Numbered from the stretch's first letter, positions 12,258-23,833 are shown. The stretch is 64,000 nucleotides of DNA from Pachyseris speciosa (GCA_016490735.1 JAEMWC010000080.1:935001-999000), one strand, 5' to 3'. The notes: generated by a model not told the origin, from the sequence alone. Program-made: numbers and translations.

Positions 12258-12740
12258 TTAAATGATAACATTACAGACATTACAGTAGAATACAAAAATA
12301 AGAGACTGTTTACAATTGGCTATAAGAAAAGTAATTTCAGACAAACTAAATAAAACTAACAAATCTAAATGTAAACTAATTTTACCAACAAAATACCTTG
12401 CTGAATAAAATCTCTCAAGTTTCTGTTTAAAATCATTTGTGGTGCAAGCAGATCTAATGCTTACAGGAAGACTGTTCCAAAGCCGTAGCGCTGCCGCCAT
12501 GAAGGATCGATCGACCATGGTAAGTTTTGTGAGACGCTTTGGGGTGCTCAGAAGAATTCCATTGTTATTTCGCCGTAAATCATAATGGGATGACGGTAAG
12601 ACAGAAATTAAATTTAATAGTGAGATATTTAGGAGCTAAGCCCTGGAGTACTTTAAAGGTGATCGAAAGGATTTTAAACTCGATACGTAGCTGGAAGGAG
12701 CTGCGTAATATGACAGTGTTTAGGTGCGTAGAAGATCAAT
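12258..12740 (-). pseudogene. LINE reverse-transcriptase C-terminus, truncated and frameshifted
   Basis: On the minus strand, 12518-12258 encodes DRSFMAAALRLWNSLPVSIR followed by a basic stretch. This is the characteristic tail of metazoan non-LTR polymerase proteins (a [FA]xxAAxxLWNSLPxxIR motif). Upstream on the same strand, in another frame (about 12740-12600), lies IEFKILSITFKVLQGLAPKYL, the usual preceding block, separated by a stop and frameshift. Only the 3' end is left, so the copy is 5'-truncated and dead. The host region is a TIR element, not a gene. Confidence 0.75.
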
Positions 12741-13062
12741 CGCGGTAGAGTTAGGTTTATTCATGTCGTTCAACATGACTTCAAATAAACCATATGTTTT
12801 GTTTCGTTAAATAATTATTGAGAAAGGCGAAAAATAGAGCTTTTAATTTACGTTTTTATGAAAATCTCAAGCAATTTTGGTTGCGACAAAATTTTCTTAG
12901 CCACGTTTTGGTATTCCAGTGAACAACTTTTCAGCATTTTACAAGCACAATCGGGACAGGTCTATTTTCCTACTTTGAATACGGTACAGTAAATTTCCCT
13001 TGCCGTCCGATCAACACCGACCGTGAAGTGCTAAAGTCCTGGGGCGAGAAGATCACACTGTA

Positions 13063-13818
13063 ATGGCAGCATCATCACAATCAGCTGAGCATTCAGCTGA
13101 GTACCCCAAGGTAAGTTACCTTCGTCCTGATGTTTCATTACTTTGAGGTCTAAAAATCAGCAGTTTAAATTGAATTCAAATGAAATATATTACACTTTCT
13201 GTATTTTATATCAGTTATTGAGGATTATCATTCGTATCGCCACGTGGATACCAAATAATAAACAACTATTGGACGAGGTTGAGCTAAATACCGTGATTTG
13301 TCGGTGGCGAGCAGTTCAATTATTTGCCGAAGCCGAAGGTTGAGGCAAATAATTGATCTGCGAGACACTGGCAAATCACGGTATTTTGCGAAAACCGAGT
13401 TCAATAATAGTTTTATCATCCGTTCACCGAGCTTGTTTTTCATAATTATTTGGGGATGCGTGAAAAGATCTGCCATTTTTCTCTTAATATGAAGAACTTG
13501 ACGAGTGCACACAACTACGCAAGAGCAGAATATTATTTGTGAATGATACAATTGACCTGCTCCCAACGTCAGTGGCTTCATAGCTCAGATGGTTAGAGCA
13601 TCGCACCGGTAATCGCGAGGTCACGGGTTCAAACCCCGTTGAAGTCCTGAATTTTTTTTCAGGCTTCTTTTCGCAATTGCATAAATTGCGTTCACAACTG
13701 CGAGGATCATTCTTCATTTGATTTCATTTCCGCAGTTCATATATGATTCATTTCATATGTCATTCACACTCATTTCTTTCACGGAATCATATGAACCTAC
13801 AATTGACCTGCTCCCAAT

Positions 13819-13850
<32 letters not shown>

Positions 13851-16800
13851 ATCGCACCGGTAATCGCGAAGTCACGGATTCAAACCCCGTTGAAGTCCTG
13901 AATTTTTTTTTTCAGGCTTCTTTTCGCAATTGCATAAATTGTGTTCACAACTGCGAGGATCATTCTTCATTTGATTTCATTTCCGCAGATATATGATTCA
14001 TTTTATATATCATTCACACATTTCTTTCACGGGAATCGTATGAACCTACAATTGACCTGTTCCCAATGTCAATGGCTTCATAGCTCAGTTGGTTAGAGCA
14101 TCGCACCAGTAACCGCGAGGTCACGGGTTCAAACCCCATTATTATTTATTATTTGTAGGGAGTTATTTGTAGGTCACATGGTAGGTTCAGGGGTTCAAAC
14201 CCGTTGAAGTCCTGAATTTTTTTTCAGGCTTCTTTTCGCAATTGCATAAATTGCGTTCACAACTGCGAGGATCATTCTTCATTTGAGAATATTATTTGCA
14301 GCAAAATCGCAGTTGGACGGTTCTGCGCCTGAGCAGACCATTATTTGTAGGGAGTTATTTGTAGGTCACATGGTAGGCTCTGGGCCAATGAAAAGTAAGG
14401 GGAAAAAGTATCAAATGATAATATAATACATAAATTTCGGTTTGGAATGAGCCAAAGATAAGCTTATTGTTTTCTTTTTCGACTCAAAAACCAAGAAAAT
14501 CACCAGCGAGTTGGAGTGAAATCGATCTTGTGACGCCCATTTTTCTATTCTACAGGATTGCTTTCAATATCTAGTGAATGGCTTTATCCATTCCACTTCT
14601 TTAATACGAACAATGTATAGTGATTTCAGTTCTCACATAAACTGTAGAAGGGGTACGGGACCAAAATGTGCCCCGTGCTGTGGGGATAGGGGGAAAAACA
14701 AGTCTCTTCATTGCTTTTACCTTAATTTGCTGGACCATCTTTGACAGCCTAGAAGATGGTTTAACAAGTGATAATGATGATGATAATCATAATCATAATC
14801 AAATTATATTTTACTTCAGTTTGTCTACATTTGCCTACTAGGGCCAGAACCAAACCATGATTCTAAGGCACTAGAGGAGTGTTTGTTCGATTTACTTGAT
14901 TGAGAGGACCTTTCTCAGAATGTGTGCTGTTCCCAAAAGTGCTGTTTTCTGGATTTCATGTAGGTTGTTGTTGCCTGGGATTTTGCGCAGCATTATTATT
15001 ATTATTTTTGTTTTGCTAGGATTCCAAGCATCCAAGAAATCTTATACCTGAGCTATGTCGGCAGTTTTATCACCTGGATTGGGTTACAGGCACAGGAGGG
15101 GGGATCAGCATCAAGTATGGGTCAGTATCACATAACAACTTGATGTGAATATAAGGTGAAACATGGGGTAAAAAGGATAAAAAATTTAGGGAGCAGGGTT
15201 GGTGCAGTGGTGAGAGCAGTTGCCTTCCACCAATGTGTCCCAGGTTCGATTCCTGGACTCGGCGTCATAAGTGGGCTGAGTTTGTTGGTTCTCTACTCTG
15301 CTCCGAGAGGTTTTTTCTCCAGGTACTCCGGTTTTCCCCTTTCCTCAAAAAACCAACATTTCTCCCACACAGCCCCAAAGCTTGCAGCTTTAAATTGTAA
15401 CTGTGTTTCAATAAAGTTTCTTTACCTTTACCTTTACCTTTTAAGTGGGGATGGGGATACTTGTTTGGTTTTGCTGCTCTAGTTTTGCAAGAATTCATAT
15501 ATATCATTTTTTATGCATTTACAATTCTGTAGGCCAAATAGCATACTAATGTATGTTTTTGACTGAAACCTCATTACAATGCATTCATCTTGCTATGCAA
15601 GAACAGCACGTTTATTTGCTTTAAAGCCTAAGATGTCTACTCTGAAAACAAGTGGCCATGCAAGTTGAATGACTTTTAGGATAAGTTGTTACAACAAGGT
15701 TTGATGGTTTTAGCTTGGTTTTGTACACAAATTTGATCATACTCTTGCTGTAAGTTGTGTATAGGTTATGTTAAGCTCTTGACGAGCTCATGATCCTAAA
15801 TTATGTGCTGTTGATTCTTCAATCACTGGTAAAGCTGGTCTTCTAAAGAAGGTTTCAAGACATGGCACAGCAAAAAATTTAAATCTGCAAAACTTTTTAG
15901 ATTTAAGTAATAAAAGGGAACATTACTCATAGTCAGACTTTTTTTTTTGTTTTGATTTTGTTTGTTTGTTTCATAGAAATGAAATTTTTGTTGCACCCTC
16001 TGGGGTACAAAAGGAGAGAATTAAGGTGGGTATTTATTTTCGGTGGGGAGCCAAAAGTTATCTATTTAATATTGGACTAATATTAACTCTACAACTGTAT
16101 ATGAATGCCTTTTTTGATCTTAGCTTTGCCAAAATGGTGGTACATCACTTCCTGTTGATTATTTTTTCAGCCTGAAGACCTATTTGTGTGTGATATGGAA
16201 GAAAACGAACTCTGCTCTCCTCCACCAGCGTAAGTAAACTCAACAATAAAATTTGTATTAGAGGTAGCAGTTATAAATCAGTGACAAGTAGTATTCTTTT
16301 GCATGTAGTCAAACTTACAATACTCTTATTTACTTTTTTCTTTCCTTTCTTATTGCGCCAGAAAGAAGCTCAAGAAAAGTCAATGCACTCCACTGTTTAT
16401 GAATGCTTACACAATGAGAGGTAACAGCATTGCCTTTCAGAGCTATGTAGAACCATGTAACTTGAAAATTGGTAACTTGCAACAAACTGCTTTGACCTGT
16501 AGTCCCAACAGTTATCTATATCCCTCCCTTTGTTTTGCTTGGATTCTCTGGAATTTCCATTTCAGCTCAACACTTTCCTTTAAAACGTTTGGCTTTTTAA
16601 TTTCCGCCCATGTTTTGTGGAGTGTGTGTCAGTATTGCTTAGGATGGTTTGCCATGTCATGAATTAAGCGCCACATAGAAGTAAGATGTTGAACAAAACG
16701 ACTGATTTTCATCAATCAGCCACTTGACTGGTATTCTCTTTGGATTCTTTGCAGACTTACCACAGGTTATAGGTGGATACCTCTCTTAGCATAGTCGGCG

Positions 16801-19332
16801 TTTGGAGGTCTCTCTAGCTGTGTTTGATATTTTTCTGTAACTACGCTCCTTACGAGGCAAACACCTCTCCATAGTATACAGATATTTTTGTTACCAGGTT
16901 GTTTGCCTTTGAGAGAGTTGATGGTAAATCTACAAATAAGTTTTTAATTCTGGCTTTAGGAGCAGGAGCTGTGATTCACACACACTCCAAACACTGTGTC
17001 ATGGTCACCCTGCTGTATCCTGGCAAGGAATTCCACATCACGCATCAAGAGATGATCAAGGGAATGAAGAAAGGCACAACAGGTATCAATTACAGGTGAG
17101 ATTTGCCAAGTAAGGGTCGTTTTTATTGATATATCTGTTCCCCTGGCCTGGCTTTAATACTGTATGTTTATATTTTTTTTGCTTTGGTTTTTTTTGCTTT
17201 GTCATGTTTATGGTAGTAAGTAAACGGTGATGGAAAATAAAATTGAAACTGGTTTGAAATTTTTGAACGAAATTTGAACCACAACAGCTATTTTGTTGAC
17301 TGTGAGGCACTTTGATCCAAAGACAGACCTGTCAAACTTGTTTGGAGCAGTTTAGCTTCAGTAGCCAGGATAAAAGGAGTAGAAGACAGAAAGGGCCTTC
17401 CAGAGGGTTCGGGGGACATTCAACCCCAAACATTTTGAAAAAAACTGCTTCAAATGGTTCCAGCTGGGTGCTTTAGGGGTAAAGTCTGTTCCATTTTGAC
17501 AGCTTTTCAAAGGCTTTTATTGCAGTCGCCATTTGCCACCAGTAATTTGAGCAGGAAAAGCAAAGTATTAAACAAGTATTTCTATTAACTATGCTAAGTG
17601 TCGAGTTAGGCATCAAATACTCCGCTGTAGGCAGCAAAATTGCCAACTACCGGCACATTTTGCACCCCCACCCCACCCCCAGATGGGATTTATGTCCTGG
17701 TATCCATTTATACACCTGGGTATAGCGAGACAAAGTGAAGTAAAGTTTTTTTTTATCAAAGGAAACAAAATGAAAGGCATACAGTGACCTACCTTCCAAC
17801 CACTGACCCTTAGATATTGATAGAAATCTGAGTGAAAGTCGTTCAGTGTAGATGCAAAACACTACTTCACTGTGTCTTCACTTACAAAACTGCACCCAAG
17901 GGATAAGTTTGTTCCCACAGAGACTTGTGGCATGTCCACACCAACGCCTTGTTTGGTTGGCGATTTTTCTGTTATTTCATGCGCGGGAGACTTGTCCTGC
18001 CAAATTATTTATGAGGGAATAATGTTTAGTCCTTGTTAAATTACTTATGTAGACACTAAGACTATACAACATTGTTTGATTTTATATTCTCGAAAATGTA
18101 GAATTTACAGATTTTTGCTGTACTGAGATAAGTCCCTGTGTGAAAAGGCATACAGTGACCTACCTTCCAACACTGACCCTTAGATATATTGATAGAAATC
18201 TGAGTGAAAGTCGTTCAGTGTAGATGCAAAACACTACTTCACTGTGTCTTCACTTACAAAACTGCACCCAAGGGATAAGTTTGTTCCACAGAGACTTGTG
18301 GCATGTCCCACCAACGCCTTGTTTGGTTGGCGATTTTTCTGTTATTTCATGCGGGAGACTTGTCCTGCCAAAATTATTTATGAGGGAATAATGTTTAGTC
18401 CTTGTTAAATTACTTATGTAGACACTAAGACTATACAACATTGTTTGATTTTATATTCTCGAAAATGTAGAATTTACAGATTTTGCTGTACTGAGATAAG
18501 TCCCTGTGTTTTTTGTTAGATACGATGAGGAACTTGTGATACCCATTATTGAAAATACACCAGAAGAAAGAGACTTAAAGGTGAGCTAAATTAGATTGTT
18601 AGTATGCCAGACTGTTCAGTTTTTGTTCCTCTAGAAGATTAAACAGAGAGTTAATGTCTGCAGGGGCCACTGGAGAATGCAAGGAGTGGAAGGTAGCTGA
18701 ACAAAGAACTTGCTGCAGGGACATGCTACTGTGTACAGGCACGAGAAACTAAATTTGTCTTTATGTCTCTATTAAGGAAAGCATGGCAAAAGCCATGGAA
18801 GAATACCCAGACTCCTGTGCAGTCTTAGTTCGTCGTCATGGTGTGTACGTTTGGGGGAAAACCTGGCAGAAAGCTAAAACCATGTGAGTACACAATACTA
18901 AAATCTGTCAGCAACTCTCACGCTTTGCTACGATTATGGGTTGAGTGGCCAGTGCAACGTTGAACCTACTACGTATGCTGCGCGTGCTTAAGATTGAGAC
19001 AAAAAGTTTAACTTAGTTCCTCGTTTACTGCTGGTCAGTAACATCGTTATAAAGTATACTGCTCTCTAACTCAATATCCTCTTCGCACAAAAGATGGACA
19101 TTTCGCCCATAATCACTGCAGTTTGCAGCTCATACTCTAAGTATTTGCAGTGAGTTGTTTCGATCATTTTAAACAAGGACTGCGGAGCAAATGGGTTTTG
19201 ATGGAAGGTAAAATTCTTGGTGTCTCCAGGTGCGAATGCTTGGATTACCTGTGTGATATCGCTACACGGATGAAGTTACATGGCTTAGATCCCGCAGCCA
19301 AACCTAGAGAAACTGACAGTGGAGCGCTATGA
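13063..19332 (+). CDS. APIP: Methylthioribulose-1-phosphate dehydratase (APIP/MtnB type)
   Basis: Nine coding exons: 13063-13110, 15020-15120, 15977-16025, 16171-16229, 16362-16420, 16960-17095, 18520-18580, 18777-18883 and 19230-19332. All borders are GT-AG and all phases close, giving 240 residues (human APIP has 242). The enzyme is a zinc-dependent class-II aldolase-fold dehydratase of the cytosolic methionine salvage pathway, converting methylthioribulose-1-phosphate to the diketo product. Visible landmarks are [18 protein letters not shown], Cys94 in [14 protein letters not shown], zinc ligands His112 and His114 (VIHTHSK), catalytic Glu136 (THQEMIKG) and the third ligand His192 ([11 protein letters not shown]). 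All active-site residues expected from the family are kept, so the product should be active. Vertebrate APIP also binds Apaf-1 and caspase-1 partners; that role cannot be judged here. Introns 1, 2 and 6 hold repeats, listed separately. The start ATG has no in-frame upstream alternative in the exon. Confidence 0.95.
13252..13415. repeat. Palindromic foldback MITE in APIP intron 1
   Basis: An ~165-bp imperfect palindrome. The left arm (ATTATC...ACTATTGGACGAGGTTGAGC...AATACCGTGATTTG) is the inverse of the right arm (CAAATCACGGTATT...ACCGAGTTCAATAATAG...). The loop lies around GCCGAAGCCGAAGG. Such foldbacks are non-autonomous DNA elements. No target duplication is certain. Confidence 0.65.
13548..14285 (+). 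repeat. Three-unit tandem array of a tRNA-derived SINE-like repeat
   Basis: Units begin with ACAATTGACCTG at 13548, 13799 and 14048, a period of about 250 bp. Each carries a tRNA-like head (13574-13647, 13825-13898 and from 14074) with an acceptor stem GGCTTCA/TGAAGTC, a good D arm (GCTC...GAGC) and a T arm with GGTTCAAA, then a T-run and a shared 3' body. In canonical numbering the anticodon would be GGT (Thr), but the anticodon stem does not pair (TCGCA against TCGCG) and position 33 is C, so these are not working tRNA genes. Unit 3 is disrupted inside the T arm by a segment (TTATTTGTAGGGAGTTATTT) that recurs at 14341-14360. Confidence 0.75.
15188..15442 (+). mobile_element. tRNA-derived SINE with (CTTTAC)n tail, APIP intron 2
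   Basis: The head shows a pol III A box (TTGGTGCAGTGGTGAGAGC at about 15199) and a B box (GGTTCGATTCC at 15243-15253) at normal spacing. A ~150-bp body follows, ending in AATAAAGTTT and three CTTTAC-type repeats. Layout and tail are those of a SINE using a LINE that leaves short tandem tails. Orientation is the same as the host gene. A target duplication was not found. Confidence 0.8.
17771..18510. repeat. 370-bp tandem duplication in APIP intron 6
   Basis: Copy 1 (17771-18140) and copy 2 (18141-18510) are almost identical. The differences I see are nearly all one- or two-base indels (for example TTCCCACAG/TTCCACAG and GCGCGGG/GCGGG) with practically no substitutions. The duplication ends just before the acceptor of exon 7 (18520) and repeats most of the branch region but not the exon. 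It may be a very recent duplication or an assembly join of two noisy reads or haplotypes. Confidence 0.9.
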
Positions 19333-19719
19333 TAGGAACGGCCCATCGCTCAACTCTTAAATGATCTAAGAGCAAGCACGAGGCCACTCTCTTGGAATTG
19401 TGGGAAACGTGGACTCCGCAGAGGCTTGTGGGAAAGCTTGGTGCTTGACACAAAGGCTTGTGGGATTGCTTGCGATTTCAACCCTCGAACTTGGCGATTA
19501 AACTTTTCAGCTGTTGAGTCTGAAGAAGTGACAACTTCCGCCAAGACTCTGGAAGTGCCAGACATTGAAAATTCCCGCGGAAGATGCTACGCAAAGGGGA
19601 TTAAGAAAACATAACATGAACTGAGCTTCGAACTATTTTGATTTGGTGCTCCAGTTACTGTGTATGTACTGGGAGATCTGAGAAAAACTAAACACCGAGG
19701 TTAAAACTAAAAATACCTG

Positions 19720-21060
19720 AAGTTAATAAATGTAAATGAATTAAAGGAACTGAAACCAGCTCTAGTGACTCTGGAGCTTTGTGGAGTGGCTTGGGTCGCA
19801 AATCTTTTGCAGGCAATGGCCCTCGAAAGTTGTACAGTTAAGTAGAGGGTTGTCAATTTTTGATAAGGGCAATAAAATCATTGGCGAGAAACTGTTAAAT
19901 TGCGAAATGGCGGTTCAGTATCGTGCTTCCGACAACCCGCTTTGGGCTCGAGCCACTGACGATAACAGCTGGTGATAAAGGTAAAGGAGAGAGAAACAAA
20001 CGACTGCTCGTAATGAAGATCTGTAACATGTAACATCTGACAAGGGCGGTGAAAAGGAAAAAGGTGAAAGCGCGAAACCATACCCCTCTCGGCCACACGT
20101 CGATCGGTGGCTTGGTCGTCGGTCGTCGGTTGCTCGGTCGCTCGGTCGCTCGGTCGCTCGGTGTTCTTAACACCGAGCTACTGGGAAAGTCGTGAACAGA
20201 TATTTTACAATTTTTTCTCGACATTTATTTGAAAGTTACTTTTGTGGTATATGTGTTGTACATCAGAGCAATATCCGCAGATGGTAAAAAATATATGAAA
20301 ATATTATTTAAACAGCAAGACCACGTTGTAATCGAATTTAGTAACGGGAGACGCTGTTTTCTTTTGGCATTGTTTACAATATCGAGACCCTATTGAATAA
20401 AACTGGCATTCAATTATTTCTTTGCTGCGCTCTTTATTTTTGAGACAAAGTTGACATTTACGACTTTAATTCTTTCCTTCTTTACTTGATTTCTTTCAAT
20501 TTCTTCGTTATTACACCTTCGGTAGATCAATACTGAAGGTTAATTACAATGGAGGTCATTAGAGGGATTTCCATGGAAATTATCGCATTGAGAACGAACA
20601 CCGTGAACAATCGCACTAAAAAAGATGATAACTTGTTGAGAGATTATTGAAAAGGTCCTGGGTATGTATCTCGGAAAGGGAAGTTATTAAAAGTTTCGTT
20701 CTATATTAGTATACGGCCGCGGATTTTCATAACAAAATTAAAACATATTTTAGTGGCAGGTTTTGGCAGCAGGTTAATTTACACACCTTGCGTTTATATG
20801 CAAATGGTTCGTTTGGAAAGGTTGCAATATAAATTGTAAGTCATATCTCTGTGGGTAATAAAAGGAAGTTAAACGTTATCAAATTTTGCTGTCTCTCTCG
20901 AGCTTTGCGGTGTTAATTGCTTCCTGAGCGAAGAAAAGAAAAGCGCTTAAGTCATCACACGAGACAGACGACGAAATGGCCATGGAATAGCTCACGAATA
21001 CTGGATACATATCTCAAGCACAATTTTATTTTTAAAAGCTGAATTGCCGGTGTAATTATA
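19720..21060. other. APIP 3' flank and gene-free stretch
   Basis: Possible polyadenylation signal AATAAA near 19726 for APIP. A short tandem repeat of an 8-bp GCTCGGTC unit occupies about 20105-20162, closing with a small hairpin (CGGTGTTCTTAACACCG). Otherwise no exon or RNA gene is seen. Confidence 0.4.
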
Positions 21061-21116
21061 CATGAAAGGCGCCAAGTTTCTTCAGTTTGCTCCAATTAGA
21101 CCTACTAGGCTTCAAG

Positions 21117-21652
21117 ATGAATGTAAAAGAGATGAATTTTGAATCGCCTTTACATGCGCTGGCGCTTCAGAATCAAGATAAAATAATGGAATACGAAGCT
21201 CTTTCCGAGGTAATGGATGAACGAATGAAACGAGAGGAGTGCATCTTGTCTTCCAGCCCTCATAAAAAGGTAGCAAATGCCATTCGCTACGCTAAAGCTA
21301 TGAACTCAACTCTTGACTCCAGCCTCGAGAAAATCTTGACACGCTACATCGTGAATTCGAGCAGGAATTTCGCCGCCTTCTCGATGTGCAACGAACCGCC
21401 TGCCAAGAATACCCCGCGCTGGAGCGTTACGCTCATTCCGTTTTGTCCGGTGTTACAAATAAACAGTTTCGAAGACGGTTGAGCGAGGCTTTGGCGATTA
21501 AACAGAGAATTGAAGACTTCAAACGGACTCGCGCTCGTCTTTCATTGCCGAGTTTAACACCGGCCGAACCTTCAAGTCGCCAGGACAACGTTTATGTCCC
21601 CATATCTCGTTCGAAAAAGGACAGCAAGGTTGTGTATTTCCCGCCTATTTAA
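21117..21652 (+). CDS. Unrecognised helical, charged protein; single exon with apparent 1-base frameshift
   Basis: From ATG 21117 one frame reads about 71 residues (MNVKEMNFESPLHALALQNQ..., ending STLDSSL) to about 21327. The protein-like reading then continues in another frame from about 21329 (ENLDTLHREFEQEFRRLLDV...) to the stop at 21650-21652, ending SKKDSKVVYFPPI. Both parts have the same Glu/Lys/Arg/Leu-rich, coiled-coil-like make-up, while the first frame turns unlike this after the junction. One base is therefore missing or unread near GAGAAAATC (21325-21333). Total length would be near 178 residues. There is no signal peptide or membrane segment. I do not recognise the family. It may be a pseudogene, a retrocopy (no intron) or a sequencing error in an A-run. 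Confidence 0.5.
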
Positions 21653-22514
21653 ACTGAAAGCCGGGGAGAGGATTTACCTGGGACGCAACGTTTAGGAACA
21701 AATTTTCATCAGCAGACGAACAACCGCAATGGACTGTGTAGACGAAATAGGTTTATAACAACTGAAGGCTTGTAGTAAGCACATCAGTACGTTCATTGTC
21801 GGTTGATTGTATTGGAAACGGGAAGGACAGTCCATATACCCTTTCATCCTCTGTTTGTTGGTAATTCGGTTTCATCTAGATACGTCAGTTCTTGACTTTT
21901 GAGTCTGTGGACCTTAAAATAGTGAGTAGTTCATATAGATTAAAGATACTGCGCAGCACTTTTCTGTGGTGTGTTGCATTTGTTATGCAGCAGAAACTGA
22001 TCCAGTGTTAATCCATCCCTATTACCACATATATCGAACGTGAGAAAAGTAAGAGGTGGATATATGACAGGCTTACGGCGGCGAGCGTAAATGTCCAGCT
22101 CTGTTGAATTTTCACATTTAGGCAAAAGCCGTTTATTTTTAATTTTCAAGAAACGATTCTCTTTCTGTCAGTATTGTTAGCAGCAAATTGAAGTTTTTTT
22201 GCTGAATTTGGGCGTAAAGCTCTATTTTTTAAACACCGACCAAATGTACGGCAAAATGACGAAACGGAGTTTGTTAAAGTGAAAAGACCAGCTTGGCCTC
22301 CAGGCGCCGGGTCAGCTTGTGGAAAAAAAACTGATCCCGGCTGAGGGGGGGGGAGGGGGAGGGGGGGAGAGCTAAAAATCTCTCCTGAATCAACTCGAAT
22401 CGGTTTTTCTTAGTAGTCTTTCTCTCTGAGCTGCCAGCAATTAGGCCGGGGATGTTAGTTCAAATAACACCGGTATGTAGCGGCAGGTTTTGTCCCTGTT
22501 TCCTCCGCTGCCTC

Positions 22515-22590
22515 TGTACAGTGAAACTCTCTCTAAGGCGGATACTTTCGTGACCAGTTCTTTATAGTGTCCGCCTTAGAGGGAGTTTTC
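22515..22590. repeat. Short foldback element
   Basis: GAAACTCTCTCTAAGGCGGA is answered about 40 bases later by its inverse TCCGCCTTAGAGGGAGTTTTC, making a strong ~75-base hairpin. The same GTGTCCGC motif recurs at about 22638. It looks like the end or whole of a small TIR element. Just upstream (22346-22370) is a G-run that may be assembly-sensitive. Confidence 0.5.
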
Positions 22591-22811
22591 TTACAGAGAG
22601 TACAATATGGAGCAATTTCGCCGGGGCCAGGTGAAGGTGTCCGCTTTGTTCACATCAACGTGACCAAGGAACTCACTCAATGATTGAGTGAGTTCACTGT
22701 ATTCGATTACACTATGTCGGTCGAAAATGTCGTACCGGTGGGATACGCACCAGTAGGAGTTCGAACGGATTAGGAACCGAACGGATTAAGGACACGATAG
22801 AGACATACGGC

Positions 22812-23230
22812 TTGCTCGAACCCAATCCTCCGCCGTTTCAGAACATAGCACGCGACGGAACATTATCCGTCTGGACGAAGTTAAATTATTGGCGAGACCC
22901 ACATTGGTACACCCGTAGGGTTAAAGAGGCTATTCACATAAGACTTCACCCTAACAACATCAACAGAGACAGTGGAATTGAAATTCCTGAAGCGTGGATG
23001 CCCACGATCAAACGACAACAGCCGATCAGTACCAAAGCGGACCGCTGAGGGAACAACAGCCTAAGCGAGGATCGAAACGCACCAATCACCACCAGCCACG
23101 GTGCTTTATACTCACACGCAGCCAGTCGACACCATCGCCTGATGAAGACCAGTAGTATAGCGGTCGAAACGTCGCGTCACATCTTCGTGACTCAATCGTG
23201 AGACAAAAGATTAACTCAGCTATCAAAAAA
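22812..23230 (+). pseudogene. Penelope-like retroelement 3' end (GIY-YIG endonuclease tail and 3' region)
   Basis: An open stretch to 23048 contains WTKLNYWRDPHWYTRRVKEA, then IHIRLHPNNINRDSGIEIPE. The [VK]KEAIxIRxxxxNINRDxG block is the C-terminal part of the GIY-YIG endonuclease domain of Penelope-like elements. The N-terminal reverse transcriptase is absent and upstream frames carry stops, so the copy is 5'-truncated. The 3' region to about 23230 includes a hammerhead-like core (separate entry). A short hairpin of GAACTCACTCAA and its inverse lies at 22669-22698. Confidence 0.75.
23120..23190 (+). ncRNA. Hammerhead ribozyme-like motif of the Penelope-like element
   Basis: CTGATGA is followed by a stem II (GACC...GGTC), GAAAC, a minimal stem III (ACG-TCG-CGT) and the cleavage residue C of CGTC, all in the order of a hammerhead core. 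Penelope-like elements are known to carry such motifs. Stem I is not convincing: bases before CTGATGA do not pair with those after the site, so activity is doubtful. Confidence 0.55.
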
Positions 23231-23833
23231 AAAATTTCATTTAAGTAATGGGAAAAAGTGAAATAACAATTTGCCAGGGAAGATAAACACCAAAGAGATG
23301 AGCATAAATGTAAATATGGCGAGGATGGTGAAGGATGGAGAAGATCGAAACGGATTGCAAATGACCTTTTTGAAAAATTGAGGCTAAACTTTTCAAAATC
23401 CAAAGACTGTGACGTAGCTCCTTTAAGTTGTGTGGCATTGAGTGCACTTTCTTTGTATGACTGTTATCGTCGCGATGTGAAGAACACGCGGGTTCTACAT
23501 TTCCCCAAGAAATAAAACGTGTGAAATGTGTCCGCGGTGCGAGTCGGGTGGGAATTTTGTTCCGCCGGGGACAAGTTGAACGGAACGTTTCCCGGGATAA
23601 CGCCATCGATCCGAAGGTATTTGAACCCAACACATTGGAATTGCAGTCGGTGGTCGTACGCCTGTTCTAGCTCACTGTTTAGCATATGAATGGATAATGC
23701 AGCACAGCTCAGGATGAAACCGCTTTAAGCTTCCCTCAGCCGCTTGGGGTTTTGGTGCGTTATAGCATACTGCTGTTTCCCTGCAACCTTTTCTGCATAC
23801 TGCCATAGTTTCTTTTACAGGTCTTCGCTACCC

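Larger units (their letters stand above)
11814..12963. mobile_element. TIR element carrying an inserted LINE fragment
   Basis: The left end AGGCCTGTCCCGATTCTGCT (11814-11833) is mirrored at the right end (about 12942-12963), whose complement reads AGACCTGTCCCGATTGTGCT. Further inverted similarity (GAGCAACTTTT / AAAAGTTGTTCAC) extends inward. ATTT stands on both outer flanks. The middle (about 12135-12740) is a minus-strand LINE 3' end with microsatellite tail, so the LINE appears to have inserted into this non-autonomous element. No transposase for the outer element is seen. Confidence 0.55.

Noticed and set aside
13574..13647. Possible functional threonine tRNA genes
   Set aside because: The anticodon stem does not pair, position 33 is C, and the heads sit in a tandem SINE-like repeat; kept as tRNA-derived repeat only.
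23241..23633. 130-codon minus-strand frame with a B-box-like GGGTTCAAATAC near 23620
   Set aside because: No A box, pairing or domain; too weak to call a gene or SINE.
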